Shown: positions 48,328 through 60,615 of the stretch, piece after piece | Layout of the letters: each line of letters opens with the position of its first letter | Position numbering within the stretch: position 1 is the stretch's first letter | DNA from: Colias croceus | Taxonomy: Eukaryota > Arthropoda > Insecta > Lepidoptera > Pieridae | DNA: 64,000 nucleotides | Reading direction: 5' to 3' | Assembly: GCF_905220415.1 (NCBI RefSeq) | Contig: NC_059558.1 | Coordinates: 6,770,501-6,834,500, forward strand | Position numbers and translations under genes: made by a program | The notes under the pieces: model-generated | Told to the model about the DNA's origin: nothing | Seen by the model: only the letters and a program-made list of their open reading frames with translations | The model's database searches: none

Positions 48328-49021
48328 ATAAATTACCTACTAGCTGACACGGTGAACTATCCCGTTTTCCTATTTTTTATATATCTTTTGTTGTAACCTT
48401 CCCTACATTGCCATTGCGACATACATTAATTTAAAACCATAATCAGCCAAATTAACTCTACCGTTCTCGAGTTTTAAACTGAAAAAAAATGAAAAAAAAT
48501 GAAAAATATAGTTATTTATTTATAAACCAAATGTTTTTTACACAGCTGATACACTTAGTTTGACGTTGCTCGCTTTACACATATTGGCTTAATCTATGTT
48601 TATTAAAAAGGATTCCCTATAGCACCCACACTAGGCAAGCCTGTATCGTGGGCACTGAGACGATTTTACCAAAAAAAACAGAATTAGATGTCCTCGGTAT
48701 GATCAACGCTTATAATAATACGTACAAAAGCATTTTATCACTTATAAGCTAGGTACAGAATAATAAATATGGAAAATACTAAAAAATACAATTAATATAA
48801 TAAATTATGAAATAAATAAAATAAATGAATATATATAGATTATATAATATATAATATGTAATAACAATAAATATAATAAATATGTAATAATATAGGTGCC
48901 GATTATACACAAATTAAAATTAATATAATGATGCAAGAAGATTTTCTGTTGATACGTAGTTTAGAGAATTAAGGTAATTAGTTACGATGATCTTTGAAAC
49001 TATAGTTAAAACTTAAAACTA
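48328..49021. other. Intergenic AT-rich DNA
   Basis: Mainly AT-rich (TATAATATATAATATGTAAT at about 48840). CACCCACACTAGGCAAGCCT at 48624 is an isolated GC patch. No gene. Confidence 0.35.
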
Positions 49022-50697
49022 GGGTAAAAGCCGGATAGTTGCGCCACTTTTCAAAAAAGCTATATTATGAAAAACTATGTACTTAACAAGAATAATGCGA
49101 CATGTATATCAAAACATAGGTCTTTGAACCATCATATTAGCCTATTTTATTAAACATAATTATTAAAGGTTTTGAGTAAATCCTGTTTTATTTGACCTCT
49201 CAAATAAAGGATAGTTGCCTAACCTAGCGGATAGTTGCCTATCGTAAATAATACTTCAGAGGATACTTGCCTCGTGAGGGGATAGACGCCTCACAATATT
49301 TTTTTAAATAAAAACAAATTTATATCAATTCACTTAATCAGTCTTTATTATTTGTTTTGCTTTTTAATTAAGAACTAATCAACATTATACATTTTTTTGC
49401 TATAAAACTATAACAATATAACAAAAATAGCATCTAAATTAGTTATAATCACATATTAGTAAAATAATTATTGATATTTATCTTAAAGATAGAAGAAGAA
49501 TAATCAAATCTGGCAATCAACTTTGGCATTAAGAAAGAAAGAAGCGAGGGATTTCATCTTTCCACATCGCATGCAATAATTTGCAAATTTTGTACAAGTT
49601 TCATGTAACCACATTTGACACATCTCACATTGAATCCAATCTGATTTCGATTTAGTTAAATTATTATTCTCAAAAGTCAAAACATTCTACGCAATAATCA
49701 TTAACAGAAACATTTTTATTTTTAATTTTTGAATTAGCATTTTTAACTTCTAATATCTTTTCAGTATATTTTGTCGATTTTATTGGTAGTCCTTCAGTGG
49801 CTTTTCTCTTGAATTATTTCGGACTTACATATATATTTTCTTCATTTTCACTGTCAGAACTGTAATATTGTATTCTTCTCATTCTTAAAGGGAACTGACC
49901 AAAGGAAGAGCCTTTGATCAATTTAATATAATCTGTGTCGGATTCTTGATTAACGGCTCTTGCACCTTTCTTGGCTAATACTTTACCAGGTTTATTATTG
50001 ACTTGGACACCAGTTTCATCCATATTAAATATTCTTCCTAAGCTTTCTTCTGTCCAGCTTATGTGGCGTGACGCCTGCTTTACGTTGATATTTGCGAGTC
50101 ATTTTGCTCACCTAAAACAGTTAACAATTTATTTGATTTTACATGGATGAGCCTTGGACCTATAATCAGAATACTTATTTTATTCAAGCTAAGTTATAGC
50201 CACAATGAGTAAAAACAACACAAACAGAAAATATCTGCCTTTGCTAGTGAAATAATTTATAGTTGCGGATAGTTGCCCCGAGAGCAACTATCCGCACAAG
50301 TTTCTAAGGCGACTATCCTTTTTGATACGGATACTTGCCCTTTTTATTTGCGAAATAAATCAACAATATTTTGCAATAAAATGTAATTAACAGTATAATT
50401 TAAAGTCTAATGCACGCAAAGAAACATAAACTATATTGAAATCACAATTAGTAACAAAAATATTCAATACAAATGACTTACCAATATAGTTTCAACGCTT
50501 AACGAAGTTTCACCGCGGAACAATTTCGCTCGCAGGAATGAAACGCTTGCGTCTACACTAACGATTGACGTGGCACTAAGGTCTGCGGGAAGGGTACTTA
50601 CAATTATAGTAAGGCGTTATTGCCACGAATGTCCGTAACATAGTGTATTCGAAACTGCGGCAAGTATCCCACTGGCGCAACTATCCGGCTTTTACCC
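49022..50697 (-). mobile_element. pogo-like Tc1/mariner element, internally deleted, 1676 bp
   Basis: Perfect 25-bp terminal inverted repeats start GGGTAAAAGCCGGATAGTTG, and TA flanks both ends (49020-49021, 50698-50699). GGATAGTTGCC-like motifs recur near both ends (49209, 49229, 49261, 50267, 50311 inverted, 50329), probable transposase-binding sites. A minus-strand transposase remnant lies inside (49504-50102). The perfect ends indicate a relatively recent insertion. Confidence 0.92.
49504..50102 (-). pseudogene. pogo-like DDE transposase, deleted and frameshifted
   Basis: Starts MTRKYQRKAG (a Psq-type N-terminus), then jumps after a deletion and frame change to SWTEESLGRIFNMDETGVQV and NNKPGKVLAKKGA. 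That is the first part of the DDE catalytic domain, including the first Asp (M-D-E-T-G). A second deletion joins this to a C-terminal tail with SDSENEENIYVSPK. A PHD-like segment (C-V-E-C, then W-I-Q-C-E-M-C, H-E-T-C, Y-C-M-R-C) follows after another frameshift near 49670. The second Asp and the third acidic residue are missing, so it cannot be active. PHD-like C-termini are common in insect pogo/jerky-type transposases. Confidence 0.85.
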
Positions 50698-52337
50698 TAT
50701 CGTTAAAACGAGAATGATGAACAACAATTTTAAATTCTAAGGATAAGTAAGTATTCCAGATGATTTCGAAGTATCTTTGGACAGAAACATTTTCTATACT
50801 AGTCATATTTAGTCGCAGATTTTATAGGTATACCTACCTTCTGCGAATAAAATTATTTGCAGTATTCAAAAGTTAGAAAAGGAAACCATAGGTAGTTTCT
50901 AAGAATGTTATCAATGCTATACGACTTCTTATCAAGCGGTTATAAAAACTGAAAAATTAAATCGAATCCTTGAAAAGAGAAAATTACTGACTTGAATATA
51001 GATTCCTATTCGTATTTCTCCTTCGATGCAAAAAAGAACTATAAGGAATCATTTTTTATTTATTTCGTTGTTTTTAAGTAACTTAGGTATGAAATTACTT
51101 AATTTTATTAAGTAGGTATACTAGTTAGTTTAGTTAGTTACTTATTTTTAGTAGTTTTGAACTGGCAGAAGTGACGTATGAAATAAGAAATTATACGAAA
51201 GAAAGATTAAAAAAAAATGAACAAATTCGTCGTATTTATGCACATTACGTTACTATACTTGATACGTGATTAGTAAGATTTTGTAGAAAATTGACGAAAT
51301 AAAAAATAACAAAATTCAAAATGTTAGCAAGACCCGTTGTTACATGTAGTTACTAGTTAGCAGCAAGTAAATGCGAAGTAAATTACGACTAGATTAGTTC
51401 GCGTCCACGAATGCCAACCGTCAGGGAAATCTTAGCTAGAGAGCCGGCGGAAAATCTATGATTTTCAACTGCTTTCAGTTTATGCAGGATCGACAAGGCA
51501 GATCTTCTCCACAGTCTCTCACTTCATCTATTTCATAAAAAGAATGTCCAATAAATAAATTATCCAAGATTTATGGTTAAACTGACTCTGCAGAGAACGT
51601 AAATTATATAAATATACCGGGACTTTTCCTATAATTCTAAGCTGATCAAACAATCAAGTATGACACGAAACAATTAATGATATGATGAATTATAACTATA
51701 CAAATATATCGTATGTATATCTTAACATATGCAAATCTAATCAAATACTTCAAGCCCATGCTCCAATAGCTATCACTCGTATACAAAAGATAAAGGATGT
51801 AATAAAAATCTTCAAGCTGACTCTCTGACTAACTCATGCGAATCATACGGTGGCACATTTCACCTGTTCTTTGATCGCTATTTGCTACCATATAATAAGT
51901 ATACATGGTAGCCAAGCAATTATCGCTCTTATATACAATGACGATAGAAACCATGATAGGTGCTTGTTGATAACAGATTATGAGTAAAGAGCGCTGCTAA
52001 AGATCATCTTTAATGGTTATGTGTTCTTGGTATATCGGTCTAGATCTTTGAAAGGGTAAGGTCAACAAAACATTTTTTATGAAGTTTTTTTACGTTTCAT
52101 TTTGAGTGCAACGCTGAACGCATAGGATCTACATCTAAAGATTGTTTTTTATATTATTTGGGTATGTTAAATTAGGATACGTCGTTCGGGCGGAATTCAA
52201 TCTTTTTTTGTCCCAATAAGAATAATTCAAAGTCAAATTAATGTCAGTGTGATAATAATTACCTAGGTAAATATTTTAGTACAATTCCTTACTCCAGAAA
52301 AAACCTCTTAACATTAACTGCAATTCAAAGACCTTAC
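50698..52337 (-). other. Start of NOL4-like gene intron 1 (AT-rich)
   Basis: Downstream of the exon 1 splice donor. No further exon was recognised; the next NOL4 exon was not found by eye. AT-rich, with no transposon ends identified. Confidence 0.4.
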
Positions 52338-52856
52338 CTTAAGGGGTGGCGTAGGTATGTACAGTGGCGGGTCGTTTTGGGATCCGCTGTACACTTCTTG
52401 ACCTTCTGGACCCCTGGTACATCCTTCAGCATCTGCAACACTATATCTGCATACAATGCTATCCGCCGGCTTCGCATCATATCCAGGAGGTTTTCCAACG
52501 TGGAACCCTTTTGCCTTCACCCAAAAACGAAATTTAGAGCTATCAGAGCTATTGCATTCCTCCCCACGTAGTGTTCTCAGAATCCTGGAGTACTTTTTCA
52601 AAGTAATAGTTTTCGTTTTAGCCAGATCCCCGTACGTTTGGATGACCCACGGTTGATACGTTGAAAACAAATCAAGTTTCGGGTCGCCCGTCTGTATCTT
52701 CGGTCGTTTGTTGTTATTTTGCTCGTTCTTCTTGTCGTTCTTGGAACTACTGGGTGTCAATTTGCGTTTGGATGGCTTTTTAGGCGTTTTCTCGGGTATC
52801 GCTTCTTGTGTCAACTTTTTACGCAGTCCGCGGTCCTTTATCATGGCCGCAGCCAT
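52338..52856 (-). CDS. NOL4/NOL4L-like protein (nucleolar protein 4 family), first coding exon
   Basis: The exon runs from an ATG at 52856 (MAAAMIKDRGLRKK) to a donor CTTAAG|GTAAGG at 52338: 519 nt, exactly 173 codons, phase 0. Residues 13-54 are Lys/Pro-rich and disordered with nuclear-localisation-like stretches (KKPSKRK, NNNKRPK). Residues about 65-120 match the conserved N-terminal domain of NOL4 proteins: WVIQTYGDLAKTKTITLKKY, then SSKFRFWVKAKGF. The exon ends with PPLYIPTPPLK, where the family continues into a second conserved domain that is not seen here. Vertebrate NOL4 proteins are nuclear, brain-enriched and poorly understood in function. The remaining exons should lie at lower coordinates, possibly outside the window. 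Confidence 0.85.
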
Positions 52857-53330
52857 TTTGGCTCACTCACTACACTGGTTTTAAAAATGGAACATCGTCT
52901 TCACCAATCTACACGTCACAATAATTAAAGATTAAGAACTGGCACTTTTTGTTTTTTTTTTGTATGTGTCTGAGGAATTTAATTAGACCCGAACAGTCCC
53001 CCTGCGGGTTTCTTGAGAAGCGTTTTGGTGAAAAGTTTTCGAACAGCAAAGTTTAAGACTCGCGTGCGTACAACTTTCCGAACGGGAACTTTTGACTGCG
53101 AAGTTCTTGTAGATCTAGAGGACTTTGGGGAAACTTTTTCGACAACTGAAGCGGGGATATGTTTCTGTCTATCGTTTAAGTTAAATGTCAAAAAAATGTT
53201 TTATATTATTATACAAAAAGTTGCCGCTGTATGTATTTTAATATTTACAACTTATTATAAAAGCATGTTTAATATGTTTTATTTCGCATTTACAAAATAT
53301 ACAATGGCTTCAAATGATATGAAGGCGTAA
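52857..53330 (-). promoter_or_regulatory. 5' region of the NOL4-like gene, with possible upstream ORF
   Basis: On the minus strand, 52979-53191 holds an open frame of 70 codons (MTFNLNDRQKHIPASVVEKV...) ending about 120 nt before the NOL4 start codon. The region 53000-53190 is balanced in base composition and could be 5' UTR, making this frame an upstream ORF. A chance frame or a fragment of another exon are alternatives. No core promoter was identified. Confidence 0.3.
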
Positions 53331-56300
53331 TCAAAGGACTATCAATATTGTCATACGAAAAAAAAAATAAGCAAAAAGTACCAGTATGATATAAGAGACG
53401 TATATATCGAACAAATTTGGAACGGCTCGCGATGCACCCCCCTTAACGCAACCGCTGGCGTAGGGAGCGCGCGGTGTACTGGCGTCTGTCTGCTACTGGG
53501 ACCGGCACGTGCGGGCCGGGCCGTGTTAATTGCCCGCAAAACAATCGGCCTGATCGCCGGAGCGTCCGATAATGCGCGCTCGCCCGTCCTTGCAATAACT
53601 ATTGTTTACTACTTACAAGCGCTATTCGCCTGGTAAATATTAGTGCGTGGTGCACTCGTCTTTTGAATATTTTTTTTTAGTTTCTAGTATTTTTATACTT
53701 CATCTAGTTCTTTATACCTATGTTAAAGAATAAAAAATAAATTATGAGACGAGATTTTAAATAAAAAGAAGATCATTCACAACTACATCCGTTAAAAGTA
53801 CTAAGTACAACTTTCTGTCAGTTCGCAAATACTTAATTCAAAAATTACTGAACGAATTTTTCTATCGTGACAATCATTTCACATAATGATTTATTTATAA
53901 GGAGGGTTAAGATTTTGAAATGAATGAATGAATGAATTTGATGAAATATGACGATAGCTTAAAAAAAGTCGCTAAAATCCAAGCCGCCTAGCCTGGACAC
54001 TCATCAAATACACAGCTTTATTCATAGGAGATAACTAATACCAGTTACCATACAAAGTATTGTAACTTCACAATATCATACCTAATCGAAAATAATCGAA
54101 ATGAATACAATATTATAAATCCCTATCAATATAAAATGTACGTTAACAATAATTGCCATTTCATAGTACTTACATGATGATGATCCCAGACCCCAGTGGG
54201 CTGATTTAAATACATTTAAATAACTTAGGAATTAGAATTTATATCAAAACCAAAATTATAGAAATTAATAATGAGAGCCAATTTAATCTTGACCTATTCA
54301 CTTATTCTTTTTGGTACCTATTGTAATAAAGTAGTAATAAATATAAAAACAACGAACGAAAGTGTCACCCCTTTACGGTAAGCTTTACGGTATTAGCACA
54401 GACTAATAATAATATACTACGGTATTAGATTTCCTATGGAATTATAAAAAATTCCCCCACGTTTTTACCATGACATAATATTATAAGATCTTAAATATGT
54501 GGACCCTGTGGTTCTCGATATTACTTACATAGTTATTATAATATAACGTATTCTAATACACGATGTAGTTAGTTCTAAAATCTAACGATTACTACCTAAT
54601 ACATATTATTACATACTCTAAGAATCTAACCTAAATCTAAAAATCAATATTCACAAGAAAAACCTCTGAGTTATAACTTTTAACTTTTTGTTTTCACCTC
54701 TGCTAATGAAAATGTTGGAACTTGGAATAATTTAAAAATAATAATATTTTTTAATAGACAAATGTCAAATCGTTTACATAATGTTTGTGAATTAAAAATT
54801 GTGCCTTTTTTTCTAACACTCAGCCAGCTACTTGTTATTATTCTGTGACGAACTGAGAAGAAATCATCGCTAATATTCTAAAACAGCAATTAAGTTCTTT
54901 GCAGTAAGTCTCAATTTTAAATACATACTTTAAAACATAAACAAGAAAATGGTGCGCGCGCGCCGCCGACAACAATGCGCGCGGCTAGCGCGCTTGCGCG
55001 AATTGTGCGCAGGCTACTAGGCGAACATACGATGTGAGGATATTACGACTCGGAGAGTGAATCTTGCGCCGAATGAGATGATAGAAAGTATTTACTGAAA
55101 ATTAAACCGTATTGCTAGCATAATAATAGCCATTTTGGTTTAATATTTTATTCGTAAGTCGGTAACACTCTTTCGTTTATGTAAACCTAGGAAGTTGATG
55201 AATAATATACCGTGATTTTTCATTCTTGCGTCCACCGTTCTCCGTCCGTCACAGTGGGGCCAATCCGTTCCTCTAGAAACAAAAAATATGTATATATTCT
55301 TTTTAGAGTTAAATAAAAAAAAAAAAAATATTATGTACATATTACAAAATCGTTATTTTCTATTTGTTGGTTTTTTATTTTCATAAAATTTTAAGGGTTT
55401 TTGATACATTTGTATATATATATTTGTAATTAATTTTTATCATTATATTTTTAAATAAATTCCTATTAAATAATTATTTAATAATTAATATTTAATACCT
55501 GTGCATTTAGGTACCTAAATTAACAATATTCTTACATACATACATATTTAATATACAATTATTGTATTATAAACAAAACAGATCCAGTAAAGAAATAAAC
55601 ATTAAAAATAAAATCGGATCCACTTTGGCCTGGATGCACATACGACATTTTTGCTCAATAATACCAGGGCATCATAAATCACAAAGGAGTCTATTTATTC
55701 CGCGGATCACTCACGGATGCTGAGAGGGAACTAGAAACGCATCTGTTCGAGCAGATCATAGCTGAGACGAATGGTGTACTAGGATGATATAACTGTGAGA
55801 AGGCGATGATTTCAGATGAAAGTATTCAGTTTCAAACGTCAGTTTCAACTGACAGTTGAATGCATTCTCTTCTAATTTATATCAATTCAATTTTAATCAT
55901 TGTATAAATTTTAATGATATCAATTAAATGATTAAATTATTATGAGTTGTATTGAAGGTCTTTACAAAAATATTTTTTTTTTATTAGTGATTACTGAAGG
56001 TCGATGGAAATAAATGTTTCATAACCGGAGCATTTTATATATTCTGTTAAAATATAATACCTATGCTAATAAATATTACAGAGAAAATTTTCATATTATT
56101 ATGCACATAGATTAATTAAATCTATCTTACGATAATGAATACGTAGGTACACACTTTTTCGTTGAATTTTTCACTGTATTTCCAAAACTTCATAAAAACC
56201 TTCATAAAATAAGACAAGCAGTTTTATTTGTAGGTATATCTTACATTTTTAATTTTTATTGTTAATTATATCTTTCAATTTTTTTTTTCAACAATAATAA

Positions 56301-56723
56301 TAAAAATAGTATTAAGACTATGTATGATATAACACCATTTTTTTTAAATTAACGTTGTTCTTTATATTTACAGATATTATGGGTACCTACATATTGAAGC
56401 AATTTGTGCCAAATCGGCGCGATTAGTATCCCATATTGGGACTCACGAATCAAGATCTGTAGGCACATATAGTGCTGTGGTATGGGCTACAAATAATAAG
56501 GGTACCTAATTAAAATTGTTAACACAGGCTCAAAAAACGCTCAACCAATTTTGGTTAAAAATATAGCTGTAGCAGTATTATTAGTCTGTGGCTGTAGGTA
56601 TCTATAGGTATTGTATGTGGCTGTATTATAATCATACAATGCAAATGAATAAAACCAATTACTGAATTAGTCTATCGATTGCCATGCTGTTACTTTAAAT
56701 TATTTTTTTAATAAAATAGAAAC
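53331..56723. other. Intergenic DNA upstream of NOL4-like gene, with GC islands
   Basis: GC islands at 53400-53595 (with CCGTGTTAATTGCCC and ACAATCGGCCTGATC) and 54950-55035 (runs of alternating GCGC, including GGTGCGCGCGCGCC). An (AATG)n tract lies at 53921-53937. No gene was recognised. Confidence 0.35.
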
Positions 56724-56734
56724 ACCTATGTATG

Positions 56735-56903
56735 TACCTCGAACGGTGAAGGAAAACATCGTGAGGAAACCGACATGTCGAAGAATTAAAAAGTTCGACG
56801 ACATGTGTCATCCGCCAACACGCACTTGGCCAGCGTGGTGGATTATGGCCTGTACCCTCATAGGAGTGGGAACGTATAATATGGGCTGATGATGATGATG
56901 ATG
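56735..56903 (+). mobile_element. 5'-truncated LINE (RTE-type 3' end) with 11-bp target duplication
   Basis: ACCTATGTATG lies outside both ends (56724-56734, 56904-56914). The body has CGGTGAAGGAAAACATCGTG, GCACTTGGCCAGCGTGGTGG and a GATGATGATGATGATG tail, the familiar 3' end of lepidopteran RTE-like LINEs and the SINEs that share it. Only 169 bp remain, a typical 5'-truncated insertion. Confidence 0.85.
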
Positions 56904-56914
56904 ACCTATGTATG

Positions 56915-59900
56915 CTCATTTATTCCCACGCGACGCTAAGACGATCCTAAAGATAAAGGAGAGATTTTTAATTTCTTGTAAATACAATTAATAATTATTA
57001 TTAAGTTGATTCAGATGTTATCATTACGTTAAAATACAGATGATCATTTTTATGTTCCAAATTCAAATTCCAAATGTTTGTATCGCTTTAAAATGTTTAT
57101 TATCTGCTCTTTCATACAAAAACTATTGCACCGATTTGGCTAAAATTCGGTACATACATAGAGCGGGACTTATCTTAAATATTTTTTTGTGTATAATATT
57201 AAGAAAAATGTACCAGAATACCATAAGTGAAAGTAGCTGTTTTAAACTAGTTCCACACACGCATATACATATACAGATGTATAGATAGCTATATATGAGC
57301 ACGCGGCAACATGTAAATCATTATTTCGGATCACGAACAGCAAAGCGTGGTTGTACATAGGAACGTATATAAGCTATGTATACGATATCATACAATCAAA
57401 CCGACCTCACTAATGCGTCCTGTCGACGCTTCGTTCCGCACTTGCCAGCCTCTAGTGATGTAGTTTTATCGATATTTTGAGAATAAGTAGCGTTGGCTAC
57501 TATTAAGTATTCTGTGGAATAAGCTAAAATATTTGCTACATGATCCAATGTAAAAGACGAGATTTGCTTGTAGTTTATTTAATGATACCATGAGAAATGA
57601 TAAGTTCCTCCTCCTCGCTAAGAATTATTGAGATTTAATCAATATGAATTACCTACGGTTTTTTATATAATATGTATACAAATTAATTTTCCTTTTAATT
57701 TCTGCTATCCGTTATAACTAATATTATATTATTATTTTTATTATGTGACTCTATCTTTCTTTCGGTCTTTCCATGACGCTTTCACTACTAATTTACTAAA
57801 CCTCTTTTAAACTGGAATGAAATTTGGAACTGAGAAAGACTTAGCTTTGGGAACGGACATAGGCTACCTTTGCTTAATGTGAGTGTAGCAGAGTGTACAC
57901 TGTACAACTATCAGCTCTATAGCTGTGTGTTTGTAGTACTGTATGTCAAATGTGTGCTATAACGTGTAGTGCAACATGTTCAAAAATACAAAAAAGAGAA
58001 TAAATATCGACATCGATAATCCGGGTCACCACTACCGACACCTACTTTACTGGCCCGGCCCCACCTCGCCCGGCGGCTTATCCGCAAAGCTGGCGCAGAT
58101 ATATTTCATTTCGCCACTAGGCAACTTTTTGTGCGCAGTACTCAGCTTTCTCACATATTCCCTTGTTTCTGACGCTCTGGTACACGCTTACAATATTGTA
58201 AGTAAAAGTTACATTTTACAAATAAAAAAAGTGTTTAAAAATATTAATTATTTTTTTTTTACATAAAAATGTATTTATGCATGAAACAAACGACAAAAAG
58301 CTAAAATGAAGTTGTATTAGTCCAAAAAAACTGTAGCAGTTGTAATTACGTTTTACAAGAACGTTGCAATTTACAACATTATATTTTTACCATTACCACC
58401 AAAATGAGACAATATTTTCTACCTACAATTCCTACCATTAGAAGAGGAAACCAAAATTTGCATCCAGTCCCGAACAAATTGCCGGCCCGTAGCGGGGATA
58501 AAAATGCACCGTCAGGCGTCTCTGGCAAAAGTTGACGAAATCAGCCACTTATTGAATGCATTCACAAATTGGATACCACTTCGAGAGTGCTGATGCGACG
58601 GTTCCTATAGTACACAACGGTTCGTGCCTCAAATTGGCGTGGTGAAACTTTTTGCGCGCCGAGTTTTTAGCAATTAGATGGTTTGCGAGTTTGTTTATAA
58701 ATAATTGTTTATAAATCTAGAGTTTCGATTTCTGTAGAATGTTACAAAAGTTGATTTACAGGAAATTAAGTAAATCGATTAAGTAAAATATTTACTTATT
58801 ACATTTCATTTTATTGTATTCCCTTTCCCGTCCAATATTTTGCTAGATCGATTTAGGTATAAATAACGAAATTCTGAAATAATTAAAAACAATTAAATTG
58901 AACTGAGAAAATCTTCATAATTGGGTTAAACGTTATAAGATATTTTACATAGGATAAGGATATGTATAAAGTTACTTACTGAAATTAAAAAAGAATAAAT
59001 TGTCAAGGTAAAAAGTAGAGATTACAATAAATATCCCAATTCCAACTGAATTTACCGGTAAAAATACAATGTACAAGTCATTTTACAATGAATCAAATAA
59101 ATAATTAAACGATGAAAGTAGCGATTGAAATAAGAAGTTTGTATTCAAGTTTCAACGCGTATTGAAAACCCATGAATGCTGGTACATCGAATATTTTTAC
59201 AATATTAAAATTATGACCGTAGCAGCTACGGTCAGAAGATAATCAGGTCAGTTCTTGGAATGTCAATATTTACTAGACTAGGTTAAGTCAAACGAGGCCG
59301 CGTTAAATAATAATAATTAATGATTTTCTTTTGATAAAGTTGGCACGTGCAGAAAATATTTTTTTTTTTATAAATAAACAAAAACATAGTAGGTGCTATC
59401 TGTACGCCAGTACCAGGCCCGCAGCGAGCGGGGAGAGGCGTTGGCGGAGTAAATTAGGCGCGACTCGCTGTTGCCGCCCGTCGCACTCAGCGATATTGCT
59501 ATCGGCCCGCTTTGACGATAGGGCTGGCGATGACGTAGTTTAATGCTTTTAATTATTTTGATTAAATTTTTTATAGGTGTTACCACTTATGGAAAACGTT
59601 GTTGAATTTTTAACATCGAACAGGAATGCAAAGTACACTAGTGTAAGTATTATAACATTTAATTAAGATTTGTGAAGAATAATACAAACGGGTACAAATT
59701 ACAAATTTATGTTATTAGCAACTATCAATGTTATTAACAACTGTAAAAAAGTTTGCAGACTTCTGACTGAAAGGAGAAGATTTCATGTTCTATTGAACGC
59801 ATATTTTTTGAAGTTATACTTTTTCTGGCGCGATGGAGAAAAATGATGAGAGTGAATTTTTACGATGCGCGCGCACACCGGCACCTAAATTTAACAGCAT

Positions 59901-60482
59901 GAAGTTAGTTCTAGGTGGTATAAAAATTGATAACTATGTTCAAGTTGTATATTCTAGTATTTTTTTCCATACGCCAAAGAAGTATAACTTCTAACGCGTG
60001 TAAACTCTTTTTGGAAATCAATCATGTAAATGGTGACGAATGTTTCAGAAAATAGAGAAGAACATTGAACTTAAAACATGTACCATCATCATCATATTAC
60101 TTAGGTATTGTAGCAAATTTATCAATAATTCCTTTGCCAAAAAATTATTATAATATAATTTTAATCCTTGAATCTATGTTGATGCTACACGTAGATTTCA
60201 TATATTAACTATGAAATCGTACAACGTATTCTACAATTTTTACTAGTTTTCACATAACAATATACAGTATCCATTAATAGCAACTGGTTTTAATATATTT
60301 GCACAATACAAAAATCTTTGGTTCATAACTTTACAAAGTTATCACATTACATACAAAGCCATATCCATATTATAACAACTAGTTTAATATATTTCCGCTA
60401 TAAAAAATCAGAATTAAAAACCGCTTTAGTTTTCAAAAAAAATCAGCACAATAAAATAAAATAAAAAAAACAAAGCACGCAG
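56915..60482. other. Intergenic DNA with GC islands and a degenerate retroelement tail
   Basis: 57705-57870 (GGAATGAAATTTGGAACTGA; GGAACGGACATAGGCTACCT) is a decayed LINE/SINE or Helitron fragment. GC islands lie at 58010-58110 (GATAATCCGGG) and 59405-59530. A perfect small palindrome GACCGTAGCAGCTACGGTC lies at 59216-59234. No gene. Confidence 0.35.
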
Positions 60483-60615
60483 CAGCCCTACCGCGCGTCG
60501 GTTGCCGCCTGCCAGCCCGGGAACAAAGCAGCCGCGCCGAGCGCCACTCACCGCTACCGCTACCGAGCGACTGTAGCGCGACCGGCTGATTTTGATACTT
60601 GGGAATTTAATTTTA
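60483..60615 (+). other. GC-rich module D with TGTAGCGCGACCGGCTG...TTTGATACTTG
   Basis: Contains CAGCCCTACCGCG, CGCTACCGCTACCGAGCGAC and TGTAGCGCGACCGGCTGATT, then TTGATACTTGGGAATTTA. The right-hand core matches modules A and B at 13 and 14 kb. Confidence 0.5.

Noticed and set aside
53013..53330. 105-residue plus-strand frame opposite the NOL4 5' region
   Set aside because: Overlaps an equally plausible minus-strand frame and lacks domains.
57700..57870. Possible complete Helitron or SINE
   Set aside because: Phrases such as GGACATAGGCTACC fit a retroelement tail, but no hairpin-CTAG end, poly(A) or target duplication could be found.
59216..59234. Perfect palindrome GACCGTAG-CAG-CTACGGTC
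   Set aside because: Too short (8-bp arms) to separate from chance in 64 kb without conservation data.
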